12,726 nucleotides of DNA, from the NCBI GenBank assembly GCA_036272735.1, contig DATAYF010000698.1, positions 1-12,726 on the forward strand, read 5' to 3'. A model generated the notes under the pieces. The model was not told the origin of the DNA, made no database searches, and saw nothing but the letters and a program-made list of their open reading frames with translations. Both the position numbers and the translations under genes were made by a program. The number at the start of each line of letters is the position of its first letter. The stretch's first letter is position 1. The DNA comes from DATAYF01 sp036272735. Lineage in GTDB: Bacteria > Chloroflexota > Ktedonobacteria > Ktedonobacterales > Ktedonobacteraceae. Of this stretch, positions 1 through 6,253 are shown piece by piece.

Positions 1-120
1 TAAGCAGAACGAATCGGGGAGCCCGTGTCAAGCGTTGCCCTCGATTTCAAGCGGTCCAGGGCCTCGCGCCCCTCCCACACAAGGAACGGCGCTTCATCCC
101 CCGCTTGAAACACGGGGGCT
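1..120 (+). mobile_element. Possible right end of an IS200/IS605-type element with tnpB tail remnant
   Basis: Reading from position 4 in the plus frame gives a short basic tail ending RSRASRPSHTRNGASSPA and a TGA at 106-108, the style of C-terminus I associate with TnpB of IS605-type elements. Immediately overlapping is an end-like hairpin: CCCCCG at 98-103 pairs with CGGGGG at 113-118. The same strand can also pair 46-54 with 101-109 (9 bp perfect) and 22-34 with 102-116 (13 bp with a two-base bulge), as expected for structured IS right ends and omega-RNA scaffolds. A TAA sits in this frame at 1-3, so either the tail is a decayed piece or the true gene end lies elsewhere. The body of the element is outside the window. 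Identification rests on resemblance, not alignment. Confidence 0.35.
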
Positions 121-145
121 TTCGCGCTCGGCCCTCTGTAAGTTC

Positions 146-187
146 ATGCAGAGTCCCAACGTAATTTCTTGCGTTGGGACTCTGCAT
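146..187 (-). terminator. Perfect 16-bp hairpin after the beta-helix gene
   Basis: Positions 146-161 and 172-187 are perfectly complementary (16 bp) around a 10-nt loop. It lies 34 bp beyond the stop of the minus-strand gene ending at 221. No T-run follows on the minus strand, so if it terminates transcription it is not by the classical U-tract mechanism; it may instead stabilise the 3' end. Confidence 0.6.
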
Positions 188-577
188 ACCTGTCAATCGA
201 TCAGCCTTGAACGATTCGAGCTAGGGGTAGCTCACCAGGTAGGCGACAGAGTTCCTCGAATTCGACGGACCTCCAGTGTTATTGATGATGTGGTTGATGG
301 TTCCGGTACCGCCCAGAGACACCGTTACCATATCGTGGAATTTGACCCCTGACGCGTTCGGAACCTCAAAGGAATGCGCCTCGACAACGCTTGGGTTGAC
401 ATTGAAGTAGCAGTAGCTGCCCAGTCCCCAGGCCTCGTGGCTGGTGACCGAGTCTGCTACCTTGTAGGCCGTGTACCCGTCGACGCCACCGTTCATCCAG
501 GCCCCCTGGTTGGGAGGATCATAGGGAAGTTCGTTCTGGAAGAAGTAGGTGCGGCCGCCGTTGCCGTTCCAGATGAC

Positions 578-604
578 CTGATACTGCTGATACTGCTGAT
601 AATG
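578..604 (-). repeat. Three in-frame 9-bp repeats encoding YQQ/YQQ/YQ
   Basis: On the plus strand CTGATACTG occurs at 578-586 and 587-595, followed by CTGATAATG at 596-604. On the coding strand this expands the protein to EHYQQYQQYQVIWNG. It is a short slippage-type expansion that keeps the reading frame. Confidence 0.7.
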
Positions 605-1841
605 CTCGACGAACAAGCCGTATGCCGTGACATTGTTCCCATTCATGATCAGCCCGTTGGCAGCCGTGTTGGATGTCCAACCCACGCCACTTCCGTGATC
701 CGCACGCTACAGCCACATATCGTCGGTGATGACATCGTTGCTGTTGATGATCAGGCTCTGCGTGGCCTTGCCGACACCCGCCCCGCCGATCCTGAAGAAC
801 ACGTCGCTAAGAACGGTTGGATTGGCCGAGTGATCTTGTGAGGACTCAGATGGGCCAACTTGCAACAGAACCGAGGAGTTCACCGAGCCTGCATCGAAGA
901 GCAGTCCGGCGATGGACACTCCATCGACATCGGCAACAGTCATGGGGATGACGCCGTTGTCTGGGGTGAGCGTTGCCAGACCAAGATCGAGCACCACTGT
1001 GTTGGGTCGGGTCACTCTGATCGTGTCGTTAAGGTGATAGATGCCGGGAGCGAACAGCAGGTTCTGTCCCTGAGCGAGTGCGCTGTTGATGGTGCTAGCA
1101 GAATCGCCCGGCTTTGCGATATAGAACTGGCTGATGGGCAGGGACGATCCCGCTGGCGATCCATTGGCCCAACTCGTTCCTTGCGAGTTTGTCCTGAGTG
1201 CAGGCACAAAGACCTGATAGTTGCCTGCCTGATCAATGTAGAGGAACGGCTTTTCCCGGACGACGGGTGCCTGGTTGACAACCGTGAAAGGTGGGTTGGG
1301 GAAGTTCCCAGATGGCGCGTTGTTGACGCCTACGAAAACCATGTTCCAGTTGGAACCTGACCAACTTCCCAATTGATCATTCCTTGATATCCATTGCTGC
1401 TGAGTTCCGGACTTCACCTGGCCGGTGACATTGCTGTCGGCGAGAAAGCCGCCGCTCGACCATCCTCCATCATCCAGTTGCATATCGCCCCGTATATCCA
1501 TACGACGAAAAGGTGCTGCCTGGGATACGGCCCAGATATCGGTACCCGACGGAGGGTTTACGGCCATGTTCTCGGCCCCGCGCCAGAAGTTCAGCGTCGC
1601 GTTCCCATTCATCCAGGCAGCGGAGACGTGGACTGCGCCGTTAATATTGACATCGACGTTGTAGGCACCAGGCTTGAAGAGCAAGGCATAGCGATTCGTG
1701 CCGAATTGATTGCTTTCCTGTTGACTAAATACCGAATTCAACTGATTTTGAATCGTCGTACTGGACATCGTAGGATCGAAAATGAAGACGTTGGGGCCGA
1801 AGTCGGGATCTGGTGGGCCACTGACCAGCCTCCACCTGAAT

Positions 1842-2063
1842 TGCTCCCATTCCTGCACCTGGGTCGCGCTTGCATTCAGGGGGGTATTGGTTTGGTCGGT
1901 GCGGGCGCTCACGTAGTTGTTATTGGCGTTTGCCCGCAGGGCGATCGTGCCATTGCTTTGTGGAAGCTACTGGAACTCCTCCCAGGCTTGCACCTGGGTC
2001 ACACTTCCATCCAGAGGAGAATTGGTTTGATCGGTGCGGGCGCTCACAAAGTTGTTATTGTTC
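1842..2063 (-). repeat. Two tandem copies of a 45-residue (135-bp) module
   Basis: The DNA around 1979-2063 and 1844-1928 is strongly similar at an offset of 135 bp. The encoded stretches are FVSARTDQTNSPL...TQVQAWEEFQ and YVSARTDQTNTPL...TQVQEWEQFRW. Modules of this kind resemble beta-trefoil/fascin-like repeats placed before a catalytic or beta-helix domain (inference). The repeat alignment is useful because it places the first amber codon opposite a Trp in the other copy. Confidence 0.75.
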
Positions 2064-2284
2064 GTCGTCTGGAGCCAGATGGTCTGGCCGATAGGTGCGC
2101 CATTCCCAGAGGCTGCATATGCCAGGGGAAGCTTTTCCAGGGGAAACATCCCCTCGGCTGATACTCCCAGAGCACCTGTCAGGACGAGGAAACTGGATCT
2201 GCGTAAATATTGCCTCCGCGAAAATTTCATAATCGCTTTCCTCCATGAAAGACTCTACACTCTAAAGACATGGTAGAATGATCC

Positions 2285-2356
2285 CTACAAAGGCGATTCA
2301 CCAGCTACTCTTACACACGAAGAGCCATGCATTTCTATGAACCTATGCTTCTGCAT
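2285..2356 (-). CDS. 23-residue leader ORF upstream of the beta-helix gene
   Basis: An ATG at 2354-2356 opens a 23-codon frame (MQKHRFIEMHGSSC... ending VAGESPL) closed by TAG at 2285-2287. A GGGAGG at 2363-2368, 6 nt before the ATG, is one of the best ribosome binding sites in the window. The frame lies wholly inside the roughly 195-nt leader between the promoter at 2433-2461 and the beta-helix gene start at 2230. The peptide is basic at the start and has a single Cys; I do not recognise it. It could be a regulatory leader peptide or a small protein. The same frame is open further upstream (to 2542) but that part overlaps the promoter and is unlikely to be translated. Confidence 0.45.
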   Translation of the reverse strand: MQKHRFIEMHGSSCVRVAGESPL

Positions 2357-2432
2357 CAAAATCCTCCCGCAGTAATTACATACGGGAAGTTTTTCGTAAA
2401 GTGCCGCTATCGATAGTGAGCTTGTATATACA

Positions 2433-2461
2433 ACTATACTGGTGAGAAAGTCAATTGTCAA
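2433..2461 (-). promoter_or_regulatory. Sigma70-type promoter for the beta-helix gene and its leader ORF
   Basis: On the minus strand TTGACA (2456-2461) and TATAGT (2433-2438) are separated by exactly 17 nt. The -35 is a perfect consensus and the -10 has one mismatch. Predicted transcription start is near 2426, giving a leader of about 195 nt that contains the 23-codon ORF. A functional-looking promoter on an amber-interrupted gene is notable. Confidence 0.75.
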
Positions 2462-2565
2462 GGTTCCTATTACGAAAGCAGAGGTACTACTTTTCTGCTT
2501 CCAATCGCGTAGGCGATACGTAGTATATACAGAGACACTCACTCTCAGAAAAAGGGGCGTATATC

Positions 2566-3288
2566 ATGACGCAGCAAGATACTGTTATCGGCGTATTTAC
2601 CGAGCGTACAGCTTCGGCCGAGGCTATACAGGCGCTCAAGCAGGGTGGTTTCGACACAACGCAGCTAGGGTTTCTGGCGCGCCGCTCACATCGTAAGATC
2701 AATTCTGGTGAACTGGGTCGGGGCATTGTTGGTGGTATTTTAGGCGGGGTGGATATGTTGATCTTACCCTTTACCGGTCCGGCCGACGCCATTGGCATGT
2801 TGGAAGGCACATTACCGGCGGCCGAAAATGCCCTGGATCGATTGTTGGCGTTTCATGCTCATCGCGAAAGCCAGGGGGAGCAGCCAACGCCTGCAACAAC
2901 TGATGATACAAGCGATACCACGGGGCAAGATGTCGAAGCGTACAACGACACTGAAGATAGAACGGGTGTGGCTGCTGGCAGTATTGCCGGTGGTGTTGTG
3001 GGCGCGGGCGCTGCGCTGCTCATACCGGGTATTGGCCCTGCTATAGCGGGCGGTGTCTTGACGGTGCTGTTCGCGGGCGCTGCGGCAGGTGGTATCGCCG
3101 GTGGTTTTCTGGGCGCATTCGCGGACCTGGGCGTGCCTCAGGAAAAGGCGCGTTACTACGAGCGTGAGTTCAAGGCTGGCAATATTATCGTCACTGTGAC
3201 CACCAATGATCAGGCTCAGGAGCAGCACGCCCTGGATATTCTGCGTCAGCGCGGTGCACACGATGTTGAAGCGCATGCTAAAGTATAG
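2566..3288 (+). CDS. General stress protein of the 17M/YflT type, glycine-rich membrane-hairpin protein
   Basis: 240 residues. The N-terminus (residues 6-38, TVIGVFTERTASAEAIQALKQ...) resembles the general stress protein 17M/YflT-like domain: a beta strand, then a helix with acidic and Ala residues. Residues 50-75 are a first glycine-rich hydrophobic stretch. Residues 104-132 form an acidic, Thr-rich linker. Residues 134-188 are a long Gly/Ala-rich apolar region with glycine-zipper spacing that could insert in or associate with the membrane. The C-terminus (195-236) returns to a strand-helix module (GNIIVTVTTN...ALDILRQRGAHDV) typical of such proteins. AGGGG about 8 nt before the ATG supports the start. 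The biochemical role is unknown; such proteins are usually stress-induced. It is convergent with the membrane protein at 3378-3971. Confidence 0.7.
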   Translation: MTQQDTVIGVFTERTASAEAIQALKQGGFDTTQLGFLARRSHRKINSGELGRGIVGGILGGVDMLILPFTGPADAIGMLEGTLPAAENALDRLLAFHAHRESQGEQPTPATTDDTSDTTGQDVEAYNDTEDRTGVAAGSIAGGVVGAGAALLIPGIGPAIAGGVLTVLFAGAAAGGIAGGFLGAFADLGVPQEKARYYEREFKAGNIIVTVTTNDQAQEQHALDILRQRGAHDVEAHAKV

Positions 3289-3302
3289 CATGCTAAAGTA
3301 TA
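3273..3302 (+). repeat. Perfect 15-bp tandem duplication spanning the stop codon
   Basis: GCATGCTAAAGTATA occurs at 3273-3287 and again at 3288-3302. The first copy contains the last codons and the stop of the stress-protein gene. Removing one copy would leave the same protein end but with TAA in place of TAG, so the duplication appears to have changed the stop codon without changing the protein. Confidence 0.85.
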
Positions 3303-3306
3303 ATAT

Positions 3307-3365
3307 GTAGCCATGCAAATGTTCGTACTGGGTCCCGGACTCAGTACGAACATTTGCATGGCTAC
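3307..3365. terminator. Perfect 24-bp hairpin between convergent genes
   Basis: Positions 3307-3330 and 3342-3365 are perfectly complementary (24 bp) with an 11-nt loop. It lies between the plus gene ending at 3288 and the minus gene ending at 3378, so it can act as a bidirectional terminator or 3'-end structure. Neither side has a long T-run. Confidence 0.8.
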
Positions 3366-3377
3366 AATCTGATAAGA

Positions 3378-3971
3378 TTATTCACCCTCGGACATTTCCC
3401 CCTCTATGAGCTTTTGCGCGAGCAGCCTGGCGCTATTTTTGACCATTGTTCGCCCCCTGATGATATCTCTGATCACTCCCAGGCCAATACCGAGACCGAG
3501 TAGCAGGAATATGAGCGCACCAACATTCTCCCACAATGGGATGTGCGGATCGTCAACGTAGACGTTGATGCTCGCGCCTATGCAGAGCACGCCAAATAGT
3601 CCTTCCAGAACTCTATACCAGAGCCGAATTTCTGTTGGTAGTATGCCTCTGGCGGTTTGGTATAATATTTCGCGGTTCCGCTGGCGATGTTCCTCGATCT
3701 CGTGACTCGTAACCGGCACTTTGCCGCGTTGGTATGCTCTGTATCCACTCCAGAAGAGCAGGCTCCATGCCAGTGCGAGCACTACGAGGAACGCTGCTTC
3801 CATCAATCTATGTAAATGGAGGGCGAAAATGAGGCTGCATATCAGCAAAAAAAGGATACACAACCCTGTGAGCAGCATGCCACGTATGCCCCTTTGGCGT
3901 ATCCTGGCCCGTTCCCGTTCTAATTCCGCGCGATGAAACTCAAAATTGGGGTTGACTTGTTGTATGTTCAT
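3378..3971 (-). CDS. Four-helix integral membrane protein of unknown function
   Basis: 197 residues, no family recognised. A charged N-terminus (residues 13-30, rich in Arg and Glu) leads into two closely spaced hydrophobic segments (about 31-52 and 57-79), a polar cytoplasmic-looking loop (81-118, EIEEHRQRNREIL), and two more hydrophobic segments (about 119-139 and 148-170). The tail is basic then acidic (EGEMSEGE). Positive residues before segments 1 and 2 and after 4 suggest both termini are in the cytoplasm. AGGGAAG just before the ATG supports the start, and a promoter lies at 4011-4040. The gene appears monocistronic, fenced by hairpins on both sides. Confidence 0.75.
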   Translation of the reverse strand: MNIQQVNPNFEFHRAELERERARIRQRGIRGMLLTGLCILFLLICSLIFALHLHRLMEAAFLVVLALAWSLLFWSGYRAYQRGKVPVTSHEIEEHRQRNREILYQTARGILPTEIRLWYRVLEGLFGVLCIGASINVYVDDPHIPLWENVGALIFLLLGLGIGLGVIRDIIRGRTMVKNSARLLAQKLIEGEMSEGE

Positions 3972-4010
3972 ACTTCCCTGTTCCGATGGTGATAAAAAAG
4001 CTTAACCCTT

Positions 4011-4040
4011 ATTATAACCGCAAGCGGCTTTTATCGACAA
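4011..4040 (-). promoter_or_regulatory. Promoter for the 3378-3971 membrane protein gene
   Basis: On the minus strand TTGTCG (4035-4040) and a perfect TATAAT (4011-4016) are separated by 18 nt, about 40-70 bp ahead of the ATG. It sits just after the hairpin at 4050-4114, so this gene is transcribed separately from the upstream ligase gene. Confidence 0.65.
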
Positions 4041-4049
4041 GGAAGATTT

Positions 4050-4114
4050 AGAGCAATACATAGACATGCCTGTATGGGCTGGCAGCCCATACAGGCATGT
4101 CTATGTATTGCTCT
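4050..4114 (-). terminator. Perfect 31-bp hairpin with 3-nt loop after the ligase gene
   Basis: Positions 4050-4080 and 4084-4114 are perfectly complementary over 31 bp with only 3 unpaired bases at the tip. It starts 13 bp beyond the stop of the minus-strand ligase gene. There is no T-run after it on the minus strand. It is the longest hairpin in the window and far longer than a normal intrinsic terminator. Confidence 0.75.
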
Positions 4115-4126
4115 TGTGTCATGTGA

Positions 4127-5248
4127 TTACACGCGATCCAGGCTTAAACCTGCGGCTGTCTGCTCTATGAGGAATTGGGTGACTGCCTGCGTGCTGCCCA
4201 ATTCCTGGTACACGGCTATTTGTCGATCCGCGCCTGTGCCCTGTGGACTATCCAGTAAGTCACGCAGATAATTGATCTCACGCCGACTTCCCAGGTCGTC
4301 GATCACGTCCTCTACAAAATCGAGCAGTTCGTGAATGGACTCGCGCATGCTAAGGCGGCGCTTCTGCACGAAATCGATGAACTCGGCATCGAGTCCATAG
4401 CGCGCGACCAGCCATTTGTTTTCGTTAATCAGGTGAGTTGGTATGGTACACGTGGTGATATTGTGTTTAAGCAGCCAGGTGAGCTTGGCGACCAGGGCCT
4501 GGCAGAGGGCCGCCAGGGCCATCGTATCCTCTAAGGTTCCTGGCATATCGCAGAGGCGGAACTCAAGCGTACTGAAGAAGGGGTGCGGGCGTACATCCCA
4601 CCAGATGCGTTTGCCGTCATCGATGCACCGTGTGGCGACCAGATCCTCAACGTAGTGGTCGAATTCCGCTGTCGAGGCGAAGAGTTCCGGTATGCCTGAG
4701 CGTGGGAAGCGTTGCCAGACGATAGGACGATAGGCACGTAAGCCCGAAAAACGTCCACACCAGAACGGGGAATTTGCCGAGATCGCCAGCAGATGTGGCA
4801 GCCAGGTGCGCACCTGGTTCATGAGTGGAATGGCCTGCTCGTGCTGGTCGATGCCGACGTGGACATGTAATCCGAAAATCAAGATGGAGCGTCCTACATC
4901 CTGGTATTCCTCTTCTAACGCGGCGTAGCGATCATGTAGCGTGCGCGTTTGATCTTTCCAGTGTGCCATAGGATGTGTTCCAGAGCTGATCGGTGCCAGG
5001 CCATCTTCCTCTAGCATACGCGTGAGTTCGGTGCGTAGATGTTGAATGTTGAGGCGTAGCGCGGCGATGTTTGGACACACATCGCTCACCGTCTCCACTG
5101 CCGACTGCAACATTTCCGCTTTGATCTGTTCGCCCAGTATCGCGGTTCCTTTTTCTAGCAGCGGGTGGATGTGCGAAACCAAATGACCCGTGTTTTTGTC
5201 TACAATCTGAAATTCTTCTTCAACGCCAAGGGTGAAACGTGGGGTCAT
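4127..5248 (-). CDS. ybdK: YbdK-type carboxylate-amine ligase (glutamate-cysteine ligase 2 family)
   Basis: 373 residues from the ATG at 5248, matching the roughly 370-residue family. The frame is open upstream to 5518, but the family start GVEEEFQ is at residues 8-14 and GGAGAGAAGG lies just before this ATG, so the longer version is rejected. Visible family motifs: GVEEEFQ (8-14), SSGTHPMA (88-95), GLHVHVG (126-132), SANSPFW (158-164), TLEFRLCD (227-234) and NKWLVARYGLDA (277-288). These form the ATP- and carboxylate-binding GCS2 fold. Members of this family have weak glutamate-cysteine ligase activity or ligate other carboxylates and amines; the true substrate cannot be read from sequence. 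It is cytoplasmic and lies downstream of cdd across a 279-bp gap with its own candidate promoter. Confidence 0.92.
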   Translation of the reverse strand: MTPRFTLGVEEEFQIVDKNTGHLVSHIHPLLEKGTAILGEQIKAEMLQSAVETVSDVCPNIAALRLNIQHLRTELTRMLEEDGLAPISSGTHPMAHWKDQTRTLHDRYAALEEEYQDVGRSILIFGLHVHVGIDQHEQAIPLMNQVRTWLPHLLAISANSPFWCGRFSGLRAYRPIVWQRFPRSGIPELFASTAEFDHYVEDLVATRCIDDGKRIWWDVRPHPFFSTLEFRLCDMPGTLEDTMALAALCQALVAKLTWLLKHNITTCTIPTHLINENKWLVARYGLDAEFIDFVQKRRLSMRESIHELLDFVEDVIDDLGSRREINYLRDLLDSPQGTGADRQIAVYQELGSTQAVTQFLIEQTAAGLSLDRV

Positions 5249-5483
5249 TGCCTTCTCTCCTTTAAAAGAACCTGATATACAAGGAGTTGAGTCTACGAGT
5301 GACGATGCGTTTTGTAGTAAATACGCTAGAGATACGATCCCGTAAATGTGTCGTAATTTATTGATACAAGGCGATAACGGAAGGGTATATGATGGTGCGC
5401 TGGTGCACATAATTGCATGGATGCACCTCTTAGCCAGATAAACGTACGTACGAGAGGATTGCGCTACAGCATTATTTCTAGGA

Positions 5484-5518
5484 ATTATAGCGTACCTAAG
5501 AAGCACATCCTCTGTCAA
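5484..5518 (-). promoter_or_regulatory. Candidate promoter for the ligase gene, with unusual spacing
   Basis: On the minus strand a perfect TTGACA (5513-5518) and a perfect TATAAT (5484-5489) are present but 23 nt apart, too far for a normal sigma70 promoter. Either only one hexamer is used or an activator bridges the spacing. The stretch 5249-5483 shows no other gene; it would be a leader of about 230 nt and holds a weak inverted repeat (GGTGCA...TGCACC) near 5401-5427. Confidence 0.35.
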
Positions 5519-5527
5519 GAAGCAAGC

Positions 5528-5917
5528 TTATAAGCCAAAGGCATACGGTAGAAAATCGTTCACACGAAATTCACACGCGAAGCCATCGATATAAATGATT
5601 GCCTCTGGTGCTAGATCTGCTAACCACTGTCTACAGGCCCCGCAGGGTGTTTTCTGGTTCAATGGTGCGTCGTCTGGTGCATCGATACATGCCACTGCCA
5701 CCTGTGTGATTGGTCCTGCGCCCGCGCTAATGGCGCTTGCCAGCGCTGACCGCTCGGCACATAAGGTGAGCCCGTAGCTTGTGCTCTCTATATTGACGCC
5801 TACGAATACTTTACTGCCTGCGACGATGGCGGCTCCAACGTGGAAATGTGAATAGGGGCAATGGGCTTTTTGAGCCGCCTGGCGGGCCAGTGCCAGTAAT
5901 TGTTCAGGTTCGATCAT
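5528..5917 (-). CDS. cdd: Cytidine deaminase
   Basis: 129 residues, the usual length of the homotetrameric bacterial enzyme. It converts cytidine and deoxycytidine to uridine and deoxyuridine in pyrimidine salvage, in the cytoplasm. Visible signatures: CPYSHFHVGAA (20-30), the substrate-binding GVNIES (40-45), the zinc and catalytic CAE (Cys53, Ala54, Glu55) and PCGAC (Cys92 and Cys95 as the other zinc ligands). GGGAGGG lies 5 nt before the ATG, and a good promoter lies at 5953-5981. All catalytic residues are present, so it should be active. Its nearest neighbours are functionally unrelated. Confidence 0.96.
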   Translation of the reverse strand: MIEPEQLLALARQAAQKAHCPYSHFHVGAAIVAGSKVFVGVNIESTSYGLTLCAERSALASAISAGAGPITQVAVACIDAPDDAPLNQKTPCGACRQWLADLAPEAIIYIDGFACEFRVNDFLPYAFGL

Positions 5918-5952
5918 CTTACCCTCCCTTTTTTCTCTGAAACTTCTGCCGC

Positions 5953-5981
5953 AGTGTACCCCGTGTTTTTTTGTGCGTCAA
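5953..5981 (-). promoter_or_regulatory. Promoter for cdd
   Basis: On the minus strand TTGACG (5976-5981) and TACACT (5953-5958) are separated by exactly 17 nt. The expected transcription start near 5946 gives a leader of about 28 nt with the GGGAGGG ribosome binding site. Confidence 0.6.
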
Positions 5982-6002
5982 GCCCTGCTTTTGCTCACAG
6001 GC

Positions 6003-6037
6003 AAAGTAACCAAAAGTAGGGGGCTTTTGGTTACTTT
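6003..6037 (+). terminator. 14-bp hairpin with T-run on the plus strand, between divergent genes
   Basis: Positions 6003-6016 pair perfectly with 6024-6037 (14 bp, 7-nt loop, TAGGGGG) and a run of five T ends the right arm at 6035-6039. This has the form of a plus-strand intrinsic terminator, yet no plus-strand gene lies upstream; it sits behind the cdd promoter. It may stop antisense transcripts from running into the response-regulator region, or may be a dispersed palindromic repeat. The remaining 6038-6220 is AT-rich and without a gene. Confidence 0.5.
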
Positions 6038-6138
6038 TTGTATATCCATAGCCCAAATTGTTTCAATATGTTACTGTCCTTTTATACCTCACGTTACTAA
6101 GAATTGGAGGGATTATTTCTGTACTTCTCTTTTATAAG

Positions 6139-6166
6139 TTGCATTAATACATTTTTGTATGATAAT
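6139..6166 (+). promoter_or_regulatory. Weak candidate promoter for the response regulator gene
   Basis: TTGCAT (6139-6144) and GATAAT (6161-6166) are 16 nt apart. The -10 is one base from consensus, the -35 is poor. It is the best candidate between the hairpin at 6037 and the gene start at 6254. Confidence 0.3.
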
Positions 6167-6253
6167 GCGACTACTGCTGATCCGAACCCCTGAGCTCGCC
6201 ACGGTGGTGGTAGTGGTGGGGTGCGGAATGAGGACTTATCAGGAGGGCTGGAA

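Larger units (their letters stand above)
221..2230 (-). pseudogene. Tat-exported beta-helix protein, interrupted by two in-frame amber codons
   Basis: A single continuous minus-strand frame of 669 residues (counting the two stops as residues) runs from an ATG at 2230 to a TAG at 221. The start is supported by GGAGG 7 nt upstream. Residues 4-10 (SRRQYLR) form a twin-arginine motif, followed by a hydrophobic segment and AYA before a likely cleavage site near residue 39, so the product would be exported folded by Tat. Residues about 46-115 hold two copies of a 45-residue module (NNxFVSARTDQTNxPL...). The rest resembles right-handed parallel beta-helix proteins (pectate-lyase/GH55-like), a family often labelled 'adenylyl cyclase' or 'coagulation factor 5/8 type' in actinobacteria; those labels should not be taken as function. 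TAG codons interrupt it at 1967-1969 (codon 88) and 707-709 (codon 508), with no frameshift. Either a recently inactivated gene or one read by amber suppression. Confidence 0.8.

Noticed and set aside
1394..2161. 255-codon open frame on the plus strand
   Set aside because: It is the antisense of the beta-helix gene, with no ribosome binding site, odd composition and no recognisable domain; the minus-strand reading explains the sequence.
2357..2542. Upstream extension of the 23-codon leader ORF to 85 codons with a CxxC
   Set aside because: It would run across the promoter at 2433-2461; the strong ribosome binding site is at the internal ATG.
5249..5518. 90-residue N-terminal extension of the ligase
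   Set aside because: The family N-terminus and a strong ribosome binding site place the start at 5248; the upstream part has no domain and overlaps the candidate promoter.
6221..6253. ATG start for the response regulator 33 bp upstream
   Set aside because: The TTG with AGGAGG at 7 nt gives the typical family N-terminus.
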